Source: Ophiura sarsii (Eukaryota > Echinodermata > Ophiuroidea > Amphilepidida > Ophiuridae). From it: 64,000 nt of DNA. How positions within the stretch are numbered: the stretch's first letter is position 1; each line of letters opens with the position of its first letter. This document shows, one piece after another, positions 48,216 to 60,097 of the stretch. The DNA is taken from NCBI GenBank assembly GCA_035610835.1, contig CM069446.1, forward strand, positions 75,129,062-75,193,061. Reading direction: 5' to 3'. The notes below the pieces were generated by a model, which saw only the letters and a list, made by a program, of their open reading frames with translations, ran no database searches and had not been told where the DNA came from. Position numbers and translations under genes: made by a program.

Positions 48216-50437
48216 GGGGGCTTGTCAGGGGTCCGTGTATATGTTTTTATAAGCAAAAAACACAAATAGGATCATTTTCCGTTTGACTGTCACAGTAGAA
48301 AAAACAAACAAGAGAAAAACTAGAATTTTTAACGTTCGGTTTTATTACTCTATTTTCAACTAAGGAAAACTAAAAAGATCAACCACATTCGTTTTTCTTT
48401 CTCTAAATAAAGTGTAAACATCAATCAGAAGAAAAATAAATAAATACAAATATTCGTTTTTCTTAATCCGTTTTCATATAAGAAAAACGAAATAAACAAG
48501 TATATTCGTTTTTCATTCTTCAACCAGAATTGTAACCAAAGGGCAATAGAAAAACCTAATTTGATCTTGTTTCAAACATTCGTTTTTCTTAATACATTTT
48601 GAAACAAGAAAAATTAAAATTGCCATGTATGTTAATGATTCTTTTTACTAACACATAGGCCTATACAAAAAACAAACAGTAGAAAAATGTAAGTTTGACA
48701 CATTCGTTTTTATAACTTCATTTGCAAACAAGAAAAACTATATGAGTCAATTACGTTTGTTTTTCGTTTCTTAAACACTTGTATGGTAATTAAGCAAGAG
48801 AAAAAACTAAATTTTAAGAGTTAGTTTTTCTAACTTTATTTTCAAAACAAGAAAAACAAAAAGATTACTGCATTCGTTTGTCTTTTAATTCGATCAAGAA
48901 CAAAATAACAAACACTATACAAATTGTTTTGGGACTTTAATACAATCAGGCGTTTTTCTCAACCCATTTTCAATCAAGAAAAAGGAAAAGGTCATTTAAA
49001 CTTTGTTTTTCATATTTCATTTTGATTCTAGGTAAATCGTACGTATTAAGAAAAACGAATATATCAAATTATTGTAGAACGAAAAACGATTGCACGTATT
49101 AAGAAAAACGAATATATCAAATTATTGTAGAACGAAAAACGATTGTACGTATTAAGAAAAACGAATAGGTTATATCAAATTATTGTAGAACGAAAAACGA
49201 TTGAACGTATTAAGAAAAACGAATATATTAAATTATTGTAGAACGAAAAACGATTGTACGTATTAAGAAAAACGAATAGGTTATATCAAATTATTGTAGA
49301 ACGAAAAACGATTGAACGTATTAAGAAAAACGAATATATTAAATTATTGTAGAACGAAAAACGATTGTACGTATTAAGAAAAATGAATATATCAAACAAA
49401 TTTGACTGATTTTTCCACCTTTGCTGGAGAGAAGAAAAACGAATAAGGTTGATATTTTGAAAAGTTGAAAATGAAGGGATAAATACGAATGTTACCAACA
49501 ACAAAAAATCAGATAAATTGTTTTCATTATGAACCTTTGAGAAATTAGAGTCGGAAAAAAGAAAAATGACCACACATATCCTGTTCTGATTTACCTAGAT
49601 GCAAAATGAAATATGAAAAAACAAAGTTTAAATGACCTTTTCGTTTTTCTTGATTGAAAATGGGTTGAGAAAAACGCCTGATTGTATCAAAGTCCCAAAA
49701 CTATTTTTATAGTGTTTGTTATTTTGTTCTTGATCGAATTAAAAGAAAAACGAATGCAGTAATCTTTTTGTTTTTCTTGTTTTGAAAATAAAGCTAGAAA
49801 AACTAACTCTTAAAATTTAGGTTTTTCTCTTGCTTACTTACCATAAAAGTGTTTAAGAAACGAAAACGAACGTAGTTGACTCATATTGTTTTACTTGTTT
49901 GCAAATGAAGTTATAAAAACGAATGTTTCAAACTTACATTTTCTACTGTTTGTTTTTTGTATTTGTGTTAGTAAAACGAATCATTAACATACATGGCAAA
50001 TTTAATTGTTCTTGTTTCAAAATGTATTAAGAAAAACGAATGTTTGAAACAAGATCAAATTAGGTTTTTCTATTGCCCTTTGGTTACAATTCTGGTTGAA
50101 GAATAAAATACGAATGCACTTGTTTATTTCGTTTTTCTTATATGAAAACGGATTAAAAAAAACCGAATATTTGTATTTATTTATTTTTCTTATGATTGAT
50201 TTTTACACTTTATTTAGAGAAAGAAAAACGAATGTGGTTGATCTTTTTAGTTTTCCTTAGTTGAAAATAGAGAAATAAAAACGAACCTTAAAAATTCTAG
50301 TTTTTCTCTTGTTTGTTTTTTCTACTGTGACAGTCAAACAGAAAATGATCCTATTTGTGTTTTTTGCTTACCGTGTTGAAAACGAAATAACGAAAAACGA
50401 TTGTCCGGTTATATACACGGACCGTCAGGGCCCACAA
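48216..50437. mobile_element. Giant foldback element with AAAAACG repeats
   Basis: About 2.2 kb. The left arm (about 48216-49033) and right arm (about 49587-50437) are imperfect reverse complements over more than 800 bases, from the outer GGTCCGTGTATA pair to the inner GGTAAATC/GATTTACC pair. The word ATTCGTTTTTCTT, or its complement, recurs every 50-75 bases through both arms. The loop holds a tandem array (49041-49421). Frames here are short and lysine/phenylalanine rich, with no transposase. Family unrecognised. Confidence 0.85.
49041..49421 (+). repeat. 53/58-bp tandem array in foldback loop
   Basis: Seven copies starting ACGTATTAAGAAAAACGAAT at 49041, 49094, 49147, 49205, 49258, 49316 and 49369. 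Spacings are 53, 53, 58, 53, 58, 53. The 5-base difference is an added AGGTT, so copies 3-6 repeat as 111-bp dimers. Confidence 0.93.
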
Positions 50438-50623
50438 CTATTCGCCATTGTATATGATATTTATCAATTGCAAAATATAATAAATGGTGGCATACCGGTA
50501 TTTCATTACAAGATAGTCAGTGCGTCCTTCTATTTTTATATGGATCTTGTTTTTAGGACATTTATTGTTATATATATTATTTTTATTATTTATCTTTTTG
50601 TTTTTTGCTTGTTTGCACTAGTG

Positions 50624-50939
50624 CAGCGGTTCTTAACCTAGGGGGCGTTTGGGGTTTTCCAGGGGTCATGAAGGGGTCATAAATATAGCTTTTGGGGGAA
50701 CCATTTTAATATTTTGCTCTAAAAACCCAAAAGAAACGTTCAAATATCCTGCTCACCACGCTCGCATCATATAAGCAGTTTCAGTTTTAATAAATCGGGC
50801 CGGCTTTTTTTTCCTTCATTTTATGTTATTTATTTTTTTGGGCGGGAGGGAGGGGGGGGGGGGGGGGGGGGGGGGTGGTTACGGTACTGACCAAGAATGT
50901 CTGATGGGGTCGTGGGGCCAAAAAGGTTAAGAACCACTG
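50624..50939. mobile_element. hAT-like MITE with 24-G run
   Basis: 316-bp element with inverted termini CAGCGGTTCTTAACCT and the complement AGGTTAAGAACCACTG, close to the CAGTGGTTCTTAACCT type of hAT elements. Eight-base flanks CACTAGTG (50616-50623) and CAGTAGTG (50940-50947) differ at one position. It contains 24 G (50852-50875). Confidence 0.85.
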
Positions 50940-51244
50940 CAGTAGTGTTTGTTTGTCTTTTCGTTAGTTTATTTACTTGTTTATTTGTTTGTTTTGGTTT
51001 TCGTTTGATTATTTGTTTTTATTTGTTTTGTTAATGTTGAGTTTTGTTTTAAGACCGCACTCTTTATGAAAGTGTAACATTTAGTCGGGTTTAAGCATGG
51101 AAGTAAAATTAAGTCTTAGAGTATCTGGGGTGATTGCATAACTGAACTCAGAATTATGGGTAAAACACGACGCTTGATTTTTTAACTCACATAAACATGA
51201 TAAAGGGGTCATTAAATGAGAAGGCCCAAAATTGGGTCAATCAG

Positions 51245-52030
51245 TGATAATCCAATCAGTGATTTCCCAACTTTCAAAGTCTTATCCCAAGATTTACTGA
51301 ATCAATTATACATGTTCTTACTTATTTTAATACATTTCTTATGGACGGTGATTCCAAATATTATTAGGTGATGAAATTCAATAATTACTGACATTTTTGA
51401 AACATTTCGTGAAATTTGGAACCCTCGTCTGCAGACCACGACTGCCGCGTGAAAAGGGTTAAAGTAAATTCTTGTTTTAATTGAAATGTGTCTCAAACTT
51501 GAGTGTAACCCTCGTTTAATACCAAAACGTATAAATCCATCCGCTATTCCTATTGTTATATACATGTTTATATTTTTAAATTGTAAGTTACTTTTGGGAC
51601 AGCATAATAATATAGTAACGAGTTTAACCATAAAGGCTCTTACAAAGTTTATAAAGGCTGGCTGCGCCCTCAATTTTGATAAATACCTGGATGTGTACAT
51701 TTTTACAATTGTATTTACACGATCGATTCAAACATTAAAATACTGATTCATGTATTCTTTCCAATGGCAATGCAGGAATGTCACACTAATTATAGCTGGG
51801 GGAACATGGGTACATTTTAAGGGTTTTCCGGTCCCAGTCTGCTGGAACATGGAATTATAATACCAAACTGTACTTCAAGTCGGTAGAATTATAACATACT
51901 ATGCAGTTGGACATCCTTGCCGACGTAGGTGTTTATTTGATATTTGACCATGGCTTAGGGTAAAATGTCATATGTGTTTCAAAACCATATGTGCTCCCCA
52001 GCTATAAGCAGTCGCGATAAGAATTATGCT
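51245..52030 (+). repeat. piggyBac-like MITE piece plus shared repeat
   Basis: 51245-51465 is the right part of the 29104 MITE family, ending CCGCGTGAAAAGGGTTAA. 51520-52030 aligns with 38205-38580 joined to 40528-40690, and from about 51640 also with 63040-63490 (GGCTGGCTGCGCCCTCAAT, TAGCTGGGGGAACATGGGT, CATGGCTTAGGGTAAAA). The alignment stops abruptly at about 52031, where the next element starts. Confidence 0.8.
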
Positions 52031-54074
52031 AATAAGGGAGCGATCATTTAATATGGCAGGGGAGGATGGGCAATTTAAGGGGGGAATCCGAATTTTTTAT
52101 CCATTCTTGAGGGGGGAATCTGAACTTTATTTCAACCATTAGGGGGGAATCCGAATTAATTTTCACTTGCATTTCAAAAACAAAAACATGAGAATCTTTT
52201 GCAAATATTCACACCTAAAATATTTTTAAAAATAACATATAAAGACATATTTACGCATCAACAAACAAGAAACTTTTTATTATGTATTTTTCAGAGGGTT
52301 TTTCTCAGTTTCCTCTGAAACCTGTATTCTGTACATGCAAAGCACAAAATATAGCTACAAGAATCAGGTTTAATATATTCAGTAGACCAATTACTACTAC
52401 TAGTATACATGTACTGTTAGTTTATGTACCATACACAAAATGTTGAGTATTCTTAACAGACGGTTGAACTCACTTTTCCAACATTCACACATGAATATCA
52501 CAAACACTGCTAATAACAGCATCAAACAAATACCACAAATTATGTCTATGAGCAAGTACCTTCAATTTTCACTTTTATTTTTTTTCATTAATATTTTTCG
52601 TTCCTGAAATATGCGTATTTAAGTAGGTCTGCGACGGAAGGACGGAAAATGGACATGGGTTTCACACGTGACATGGTTTTTATGAAAACTCTGCGTCATG
52701 TCTGCTTTAGTGTGGAATTGCCCTTAAACATTAATCACATAATTCATGCAAACAGCTTTGACCCTCCTAAAATATGATTTTGACTCTTTCACGATATCAA
52801 CCTCAAGCAAACCAAGAACATGACAAGTATATGAATATGATGTTTACAATATTTCTTTAAAATTTGTTATTTTGCACTCACTATCTATGCTAGTACCCAA
52901 TTGATGCAAATGCAAAAAAATGTGTTATGCCTACAATATTTAAACATTATTTTGCAATTTTTTCAAGTTATTTTATTGATCATGTTGTTGTAGAATAACG
53001 AATTGGGTATTTATTTTACTTACAACTAAATGTATTTCCAACCATCATTATTAACAAACTTGGTGCAATAATACTCAAAAGCAAAATTGAATGGCTTTAA
53101 TATTGTTGGTTGATATTAGTATATCAAAACAAGATCGTACATTGTTTTATAGTCTATTTTGAGGGCTGATCAAAAAGATGATATATGTCTTTGTTTTTTC
53201 AATTCAATTCAATATTTATTTTTTCAATTCAATTCAATATTTATTTTTTCAATTCAATATTTATTTTCCATCATATCAACAGGGACAAAATACAATGACA
53301 ATCTAACAAGTAATATGATGGAGGAGGAACAACTAAAAGCAAAAGCCTGATGTTGTTGCACCCTCTTAAACAAAGCTTACACTCTATTACAGAAGAATAG
53401 ACAAATTACAATAACACAATTATAAGTTTAACATAACATAAGTTTAACATAACAGAAAAACAAACAAAAATAGACAGACGGAAAGGTAACAAGCAATGGA
53501 TATACATGATATCCCACGTGGAAGCAGCAACATGATATTTGTTTTGTTTTTGTGTTTTTTGATTTAAATTAATTAACATAATATTGGTTTTTGGTTTGTA
53601 TAAAGTATGTTACAGTATTGTACACAATTTTATAATAACTATTTCATTACAGAGAACATGTCCAATCGTTTAGAATAAAGCCAACAGATTGTGAAATATG
53701 TGTCCAGTTGTTATAGCCATGTCAAGTTTGCAGATGAGAAAGTATATGGTATGATACTGTAAATAAAATAATAAAAGTATGCTTTTGTCTTGTACTCAGT
53801 ATGTGGAAGTATTTAAATACATAAAAGTTACGTATTAAGATAACCCGACCAATATTACCAATGGATGATGTTATCTTTTTAACACAATGTACAGCCTGTT
53901 GAGAATGTTCATAGAGCCTATACATGTAGGCGCTGTCACTAAAAATACATGAATAAAACCTTTATTGTGAAAATAGTTCCCTAAAAAGTCAAGGGGGAAC
54001 CCGAATTATTTTCTACATTATTAGGGGGGAACCCGAAAATTTTGACAGAAAATAGTGGGGGAATCCCAAAAAAA
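52031..54074. mobile_element. About 2-kb element bounded by GGGGGGAATCCGAA triplets
   Basis: At the left edge AGGGGGGAATCCGAATT-like words occur three times at roughly 35-45-base spacing (about 52078, 52111, 52141). At the right edge three related words (AAGGGGGAACCCGAATT and similar; about 53989, 54022, 54055) occur in the same orientation. The left junction breaks a repeat at about 52031; the right junction breaks gene C at 54074/54075. The interior is AT-rich, with a FNSIQYLF-encoding minisatellite at 53195-53265 and no transposase. Class unknown. Confidence 0.6.
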
Positions 54075-55154
54075 TTCCAGTTCTACTGCAGGGTTGTTAT
54101 GACTGTGATCTTGTATGGCTACTTTCCCATTGTTATGCCCGGCTTCTAGGGACACGTTTTCTGTGCGTGAATCATCTTTGTTAGATTTGAGAATAGATGC
54201 ACATCGCCCTGACCTGACTACAAATATAACTATTATTATAACAATTCCGATGACGATAATAAATACCACTCCTATTGCGACAATAACACCAATCCCATCC
54301 GTGGATTCTGAAGGTTTACTCTTCATGTTTATTGCAGTATTAAAACTACCTGGTGGTATAATTGTTGATGTGTCGGATGAAATTGTCTGCGCTAGTGTTG
54401 TTGGTCGTTCCTCTACCACAGTTAATGGACCAATATTGCATACTTCTTGGTTAGTTGGAAATAACGGATGATGTCTAAAACAAGTGAACGTAACTCCGTC
54501 TTGCATTGAATCTAACGTCACAGTAACATTTGATTCCAAATTATCAGGTAACTGTAGCCGCGTGTTAACGTCTTGTATTGTTACCGCCCTGTCATTACTC
54601 CATGTTAATGTCACTACAGGATTGCCAGTATTGGATGTACACCGCAGTGTTATTTCATCTCCATGATACCAGATTACACCATCGTTGAGGGGTGATGTTT
54701 TACAAACAGGAGAGCCAGATGCAGCATACAATACATTAACTGTGATATTACGCTGGTCTAGAAAGCTGTAACCGCCTTCAACAACCGCTCGCCCTGCAAA
54801 ACATATGTAATCCCCACCATCATCTCGACTAATATCAGGAATAGTAACGGTCAATACACTTTGTACGTCGGTCTTACTCCATTCCACAGATTTGGTGTCA
54901 TCACTTGCATCAGTCTCAGTTGCTAATTGGGTAAGTTTACCTGGGCTATCTATCTTGCTGATGAACAGCGTGTCTGTCACATCATTAAATTCAAGATTAA
55001 CTTGGCATATAAAAAGCACAGTGTCTCCTTCTCCGATAGAGTTCCGGCCGTCAGCTTGTTGAACATGAAAGCTAAGTAATATCTGTGACTGACATTCAAC
55101 ATAGTCTCCATATAGCAAGAATGTCACTGTCAATAATAGCGACGAAAACTCCAT
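54021..55154 (-). CDS. Ig receptor C: tail lost to an inserted element
   Basis: 377-residue paralogue of A, starting MEFSS as in A. It has a signal peptide, Ig domain 1 (LFICQ to DDGGDYICFAG), Ig domain 2 (ITLRC to VTFTCF) with the extra cysteine pair (PVCKT, EVCNIG), a Thr/Ser stalk, a transmembrane helix (GVIVAIGVVFIIVIGIVIII) and the first part of the tail (RTENVSLEAGHNNGK...NPAVELE). After that it runs into element sequence for 17 more codons and a stop. All tail tyrosine motifs known from A and B are gone, so, if expressed, it would bind but lack YxxL signalling: a decoy-like or adaptor-dependent form (inference). The ATG at 55154 is chosen because a splice acceptor ends three bases before it; an in-frame ATG upstream at 55211 lies in the presumed intron. 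Confidence 0.87.
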   Translation of the reverse strand: MEFSSLLLTVTFLLYGDYVECQSQILLSFHVQQADGRNSIGEGDTVLFICQVNLEFNDVTDTLFISKIDSPGKLTQLATETDASDDTKSVEWSKTDVQSVLTVTIPDISRDDGGDYICFAGRAVVEGGYSFLDQRNITVNVLYAASGSPVCKTSPLNDGVIWYHGDEITLRCTSNTGNPVVTLTWSNDRAVTIQDVNTRLQLPDNLESNVTVTLDSMQDGVTFTCFRHHPLFPTNQEVCNIGPLTVVEERPTTLAQTISSDTSTIIPPGSFNTAINMKSKPSESTDGIGVIVAIGVVFIIVIGIVIIIVIFVVRSGRCASILKSNKDDSRTENVSLEAGHNNGKVAIQDHSHNNPAVELEFFWDSPTIFCQNFRVPP

Positions 55155-55157
55155 TTT

Positions 55158-55180
55158 CTGAAATTGGACAAAAGAAAAGA
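55158..55180 (-). other. Splice acceptor before gene C ATG
   Basis: Minus-strand CTTTTCTTTTGTCCAATTTCAG precedes AAAATGGAGTTTTCGTCG, a strong pyrimidine tract with CAG. The identical exon edge in gene A supports a conserved 5' UTR intron. Confidence 0.8.
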
Positions 55181-55319
55181 CACCGTTAGGTTTATCCTTG
55201 CAAATGCACAAGCATTATAACGGGGGTCTGGGGTGGGAAATAATGTGTTTTTGGCTAGGTAAGGCAAAATGAGATATTGCAAACATCATATGCAGTAAAA
55301 TGTTTAATGATCTGATTAG

Positions 55320-55890
55320 TTTAGTTTGGTCCCAGGAGTCAATATGTTGTATTGCTGCCGTATGCGTGTCGCATCCTGTACGGATGGCCGCTATCGAAGC
55401 TCAAAGGACAAAAAGGTATCAAAATGTAAAAATGGTCTTATTATATTGATATGCATATCAAACCCTTCCTGAGATCATAAGGAACACAATTTTTGATGGT
55501 TGCATTTCCACTCAATGCTTAGTTTCCGATATATAGGGTAAAATAGGTCAAGTTATTTGTACAGGGATCCCATTCTCAAAATTCCACGATTTTAATGAAA
55601 CTGGTCTCGAATTGTTCAAGTTCAAATGGATAGCATGAGCCATAAAAGAATAGTTGTCCATATCTGCAAGTTAAGCATCTATTAGTTTCATTAGGTCAAA
55701 TGTCAGGGGCGGTATAGCTTCATGCCCTTTGACCTAATAAAAACAAATAGATGTTTAACTTGAAGATATGGCAAACTATTCTTTTTATGGCTCGACTATG
55801 ATCTTAGACTTCGATAGCGGCCACCCGTACAGGATGCGACACGGCAGCAATACAACATAATTATTGACTCTTGGCACCCAACTAAAATAA
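55320..55890. mobile_element. Foldback element 5' of gene C
   Basis: Outer arms 55322-55403 and 55805-55886 share AGTCAATATGTTGTATTGCT-type sequence and GCATCCTGTACGG. Inner arms 55637-55702 and 55727-55793 share GAGCCATAAAAGAATAGTT and TTAGGTCAAA. The transcript could fold into one long hairpin. It lies about 170 bases upstream of the gene C coding exon, in the presumed intron. Confidence 0.83.
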
Positions 55891-56745
55891 TGAGGTCATC
55901 AAACTTGTTGTACCATCTCAGCTGATATACCTTCTGGGCTCCCGGACTAATATTAAAAGGTAATACTAATGGTGGGGAAAATAGTCAGGTTCCGATTTCA
56001 TTGATTTTTAAAAGCAATTTGAAAACATAAATTGATAAATTAAATATGAATAATAAATATAGGCCCTGTATTGGTAGTTTTAGCCTAACATTTATGTTGT
56101 ACGGTTATTTTTTGTGGAAACGTAATTAAATTAAATTTGTTCCACTAAATCACTATAATAGTGTGATTTAAGCGTGCGTGCACATGATTAATTTCAATAT
56201 GTTTGGTAAGCAGTGTGGTGCTAAGTGTTCATTATCCGTCCGGCAGTATTGTTTCATGTATGAGGAGCTTTGTTGCAAAAGGGCCACCAGACCACCCCGA
56301 CATGTTACTAATTTTGCAATAGTGAATTTGTATTGACAGGTCCATGGAATTAATCAAATTATTGTATGGCTGTGTTCATTACTGTTTCCATGACTTGGAT
56401 TGGTGCATCCATGCACGCCAATTGAGGCACCAACAGTACAAGCCACGTTCCACATAATGAATCGCCATCCATTTAATAATGTAAAATGAGTAGGAATGCA
56501 GAAGTGGATGTAGGCCCTTTTGCAAAACAGCTCTTCATATCGAAGATGAATGATGACAAAAACGTATCGGTTTTGTATCGTGTATGATGAAGCAACCTGG
56601 TTACACTAGTAAATATGGAACAGGGAGCAAAGGCCGGCGCAAACCGTAAGGCGTAGGCCTACATCAAGAATAACATAGCATTACCATTCAGTGTGATTGC
56701 CTTCCATGACTGCTGACATTTTATTTAGACCGATTATAAATGATA

Positions 56746-59700
56746 CTAGCGGGCACCCGCGCTTCGCGCGGGACCCGTTAGAAGATATCACGGGGAGGTA
56801 AGTAAACAAAGCGTAAGAAAATGTGATACAATATGAAGAACATTTCCTATACATAATCTAGACGGGCCCTCAAATATCCGAATATCGCAGGTGCTTTTTG
56901 ATAATCAAGGTATATGTGCCTTAATCAAGGTAGGCCTACCTTTGTGTTTTTAATAATCCAGATACCCAGGTAAATATGAGCCTCCCATGTGACCTCTAAT
57001 CCAGGTACCCATTGTCCCATGATATCCAGAGAGCCCATATGCCTAAGCCCTACCCCTAATCCAGTTACCACAGATGACCTTAATAGTGCCGGAGATAGCG
57101 GGCAGTTAGTCGAATCACAATAGGCAGAGGTGAGTAATATCAAAACGTTATAAATGTTTATATTAATCCAAATACTCCACGTGTTCTAAATACACCAGTT
57201 GCCCCATAGGCATAGGTCCTACCCCTCACAGGTGGCCTTTTAGGTACCGCATGTGTCGGCGTTATATCCATACCAATGTGTCCGTATTATATATATATAA
57301 TGGAAAGCGCAGATATTATAGGTGCCGAAGTTACAGCGGGTGGTTAGTCATATCAAAACGTAAGATGAGGGTAATTGTAAAACAGCAAGAGTATGTCGTT
57401 GATACTCCATGTAACCTAGGTGCCCTTAATACTGACATCGGTGCCACAGTGCCAGTAATAATCCATTATATACCATTGTGCCCTTAAGAAATTCACGCGT
57501 ACGCCATGTATCATGTGTATTATAACACATGGTGCCCTTGATTATTCTGGTACCACCTTCACTTTAATAATCAAGATCCTCCAAGTGTCCTTAGTGATCC
57601 AATATAGGACCTCCCTGGACTATGTGGTTTATCTTGAACCGAATATTAAGAGCACCCGCGCGTGAAGGGCACCCTGAATGGTTATTCAGGTGTTATTCAG
57701 GTGTATGGAATACTTAGAATATCTGGATTGCCTTAATATAATTATAGAACACATGTGACCTTTAATCCAGCTGGTAGACCTACCCCCAAGTGCTGTGGCG
57801 GCACTACGGTGGGGGATGCTCGAGGGGAATCCCCCAGTCGTGACCCCCACCCCAGATGTCCCCAGTCAGCTTAAGTTCCTACCCATTTTGTACCCCAAGT
57901 AATAAAACAGTTGAATTTCAATGTTAAAACTCAAAGTGGCTTTAAATGAGCTTTAATTCCCCCTCCCCTCCCGATTTTCTTTATTTAGGCATACGTTCTG
58001 AGCGTTATAGTGGGTTTTATAGTCGGTCGTTTAGTTGTATGTGATTTTCTTCCAATTTTATAATAATCATGATATATACCGCACGTTCCATTTATATAGA
58101 TACCCCATGTGGCCTTACTATATCCATATTATTACATAGGGGAGAGCGGACAGTGTTCGCCCCATTTTCATTTGAAATGGCCTAGAGACGTCAATTTTAA
58201 AGATTGAATAAACCTATTGACATTACTTAAAATATTGATTTTTGGCAACATACAACCAAAATTTCAGTACTCTAGGCCTTACTTTAAAGGGATGAGTAAT
58301 GGATAAAGAGAAGTGTCATGGTGAACTTGCCCCGACAACAAATGAACTGATTTTGGTTAAACTGATGTACGAAAAAAATAATCGCATCCCGGGGCGGGTT
58401 CGTCCATAGGCCGAGGCAAGGTCGCCATAGGCTTCATAAAGTAGTATGTATCAAAAAGATATACCCCTTTGGTATACAATGTGATTTTCTTCCAAATTAA
58501 AATTAAGAGAGTCCACAATTTAAGGGTGGGGTCATGTTTACAGAATAACTCGTTTAGAATTTTAGAATTATAATAAATACCACATTTAAGAATATTAACT
58601 TCTAATTTTAGTGCTACTCCATTTCAGATAGCTATTTTTATAATTACAAATAGGCTACAGGGGGTGAATTTCAATTACAATACATCTCCATTGGCCCCAT
58701 CATATGTGCCCCGTATATTAACTCGATAACCACGCATGTCCCACATACAATGATGGGTTTATAATTGCATCAAATCCATAAAACTATAACATACCTACCT
58801 AATGATGATTTACATCAAAATCTTCTGTACGAATATCTTTAGAAAAAATATCAATATTAAAAATGTAAGAAAATCCACTTCTGTGATGTAAAAATGTTTT
58901 TTTGTATGATAATTTGACAAACATTATTCCGGGATCAGCCATCATACCACCATGGGAAGATCGCACAAAACATATTGTTTGTTCGTCAAATTCAACCAGT
59001 GGCCACAAGGCCTATTAGGGTATGATGGGGAAATACCACACGTCCCGTTCATCCAGATACCCCATGTGTCTTACTTGTGCATTTAAGGTAGTCACAGTCG
59101 TTGTACTGATAGGACCCTGCGCCATAATAGGCTGCAACCGTGGTTCTGACTATCCTAGGATTAAAATTGTAAAGCGCTTTGAGATGTATGTACGTAAAAA
59201 GCGCTATATAAATGCCGTGTATTATTATTATTATTATTATTACAATATTATCAAGTAAGGGAAGTGCGGGGGATGGGTGGCTTAGGCCTATAATAGGTAT
59301 TGCATGGGTTAGTCCACCAAATAAGTATTTTCCTTCAGCCACTTCCGTCACTTTAATACATGTTATACTGGATATGGTTTGCGCCTTGCTCCAAGTTTCT
59401 TGTATTATTACCGCAGACCAACGGACTGCCTACTTTCACCCTGCCCCGTAAACAAAATACAGTTTGCGCCACAAACGCGTGCACACTTTGTCTGCGTCAC
59501 TACGTGTGCGCCATGTTAAACGCGGTTGCATGGGTTAGTCCATCAAATAAGTTCCTATGTGTTGCGCAGCAACACATAGGAACGGTTGTTATGGTACCGA
59601 CAGTTTCTTCATCGTTAGAAAACTCCGCGTTCATCTATGTTACTAATGTGAAAGTGTCACTTTAAGATCTGTGTAAGAGTTTTTGTTTACATTTAGAAAA

Positions 59701-60097
59701 TGTCGTAAAATATTTTATTTGTCGGACGTATAGTCCCGTATAAATGCTTGTTACTCGTGCGATCTTTAAAAATAACAAACGGCCGCACATACAGAAATGT
59801 AGCTATATCCCTGATGAAAATATTTTGGGTGAAGACCATATGTCATCACTCACTCCGAAAACCACAATTTTTGTCCGAACAGTAGCTACCCGAGTTAAAG
59901 AAATTCAACATTTCGGATTATCATCTGTGATCCTTTCTGCGCATGTCTGAAAACGGGAAAATACTGGCATTGAACTATCTAATTAGCTCGTGTATTAGAG
60001 GCGCAATTACCACGCTTTTTCAGTTGAAGAGGGACGCGAGTGTAAAATTATTATTGAACTATCTAATAAAGCGAAGGACCGAAAATTAGTATATAGA
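56746..60097 (-). mobile_element. Non-autonomous Helitron (3.35 kb)
   Basis: On the minus strand it begins TCTATATACTAATTTTCGG (at 60097) and ends with a GC hairpin CCCGCGCGAAGCGCGGG, a short spacer and CTAG (56746-56749). Host A lies before TC and T after CTAG, as Helitrons require. The paralogous site near 24320 (ATAAATTATACATCAATGTA) lacks it. No Rep or helicase frame is present. The interior contains degenerate TAATCCAG(G/A)TACC repeats (56940-57800), the 1010-type element (58138-58275), and a perfect 15-bp-arm palindrome around GTTCCTATGTGTTGC (59551-59583). Confidence 0.88.

Noticed and set aside
50309..50641. 110-codon hydrophobic ORF
   Set aside because: It begins in the arm of the giant foldback and ends in the hAT-like MITE; it has no domain and is likely chance.
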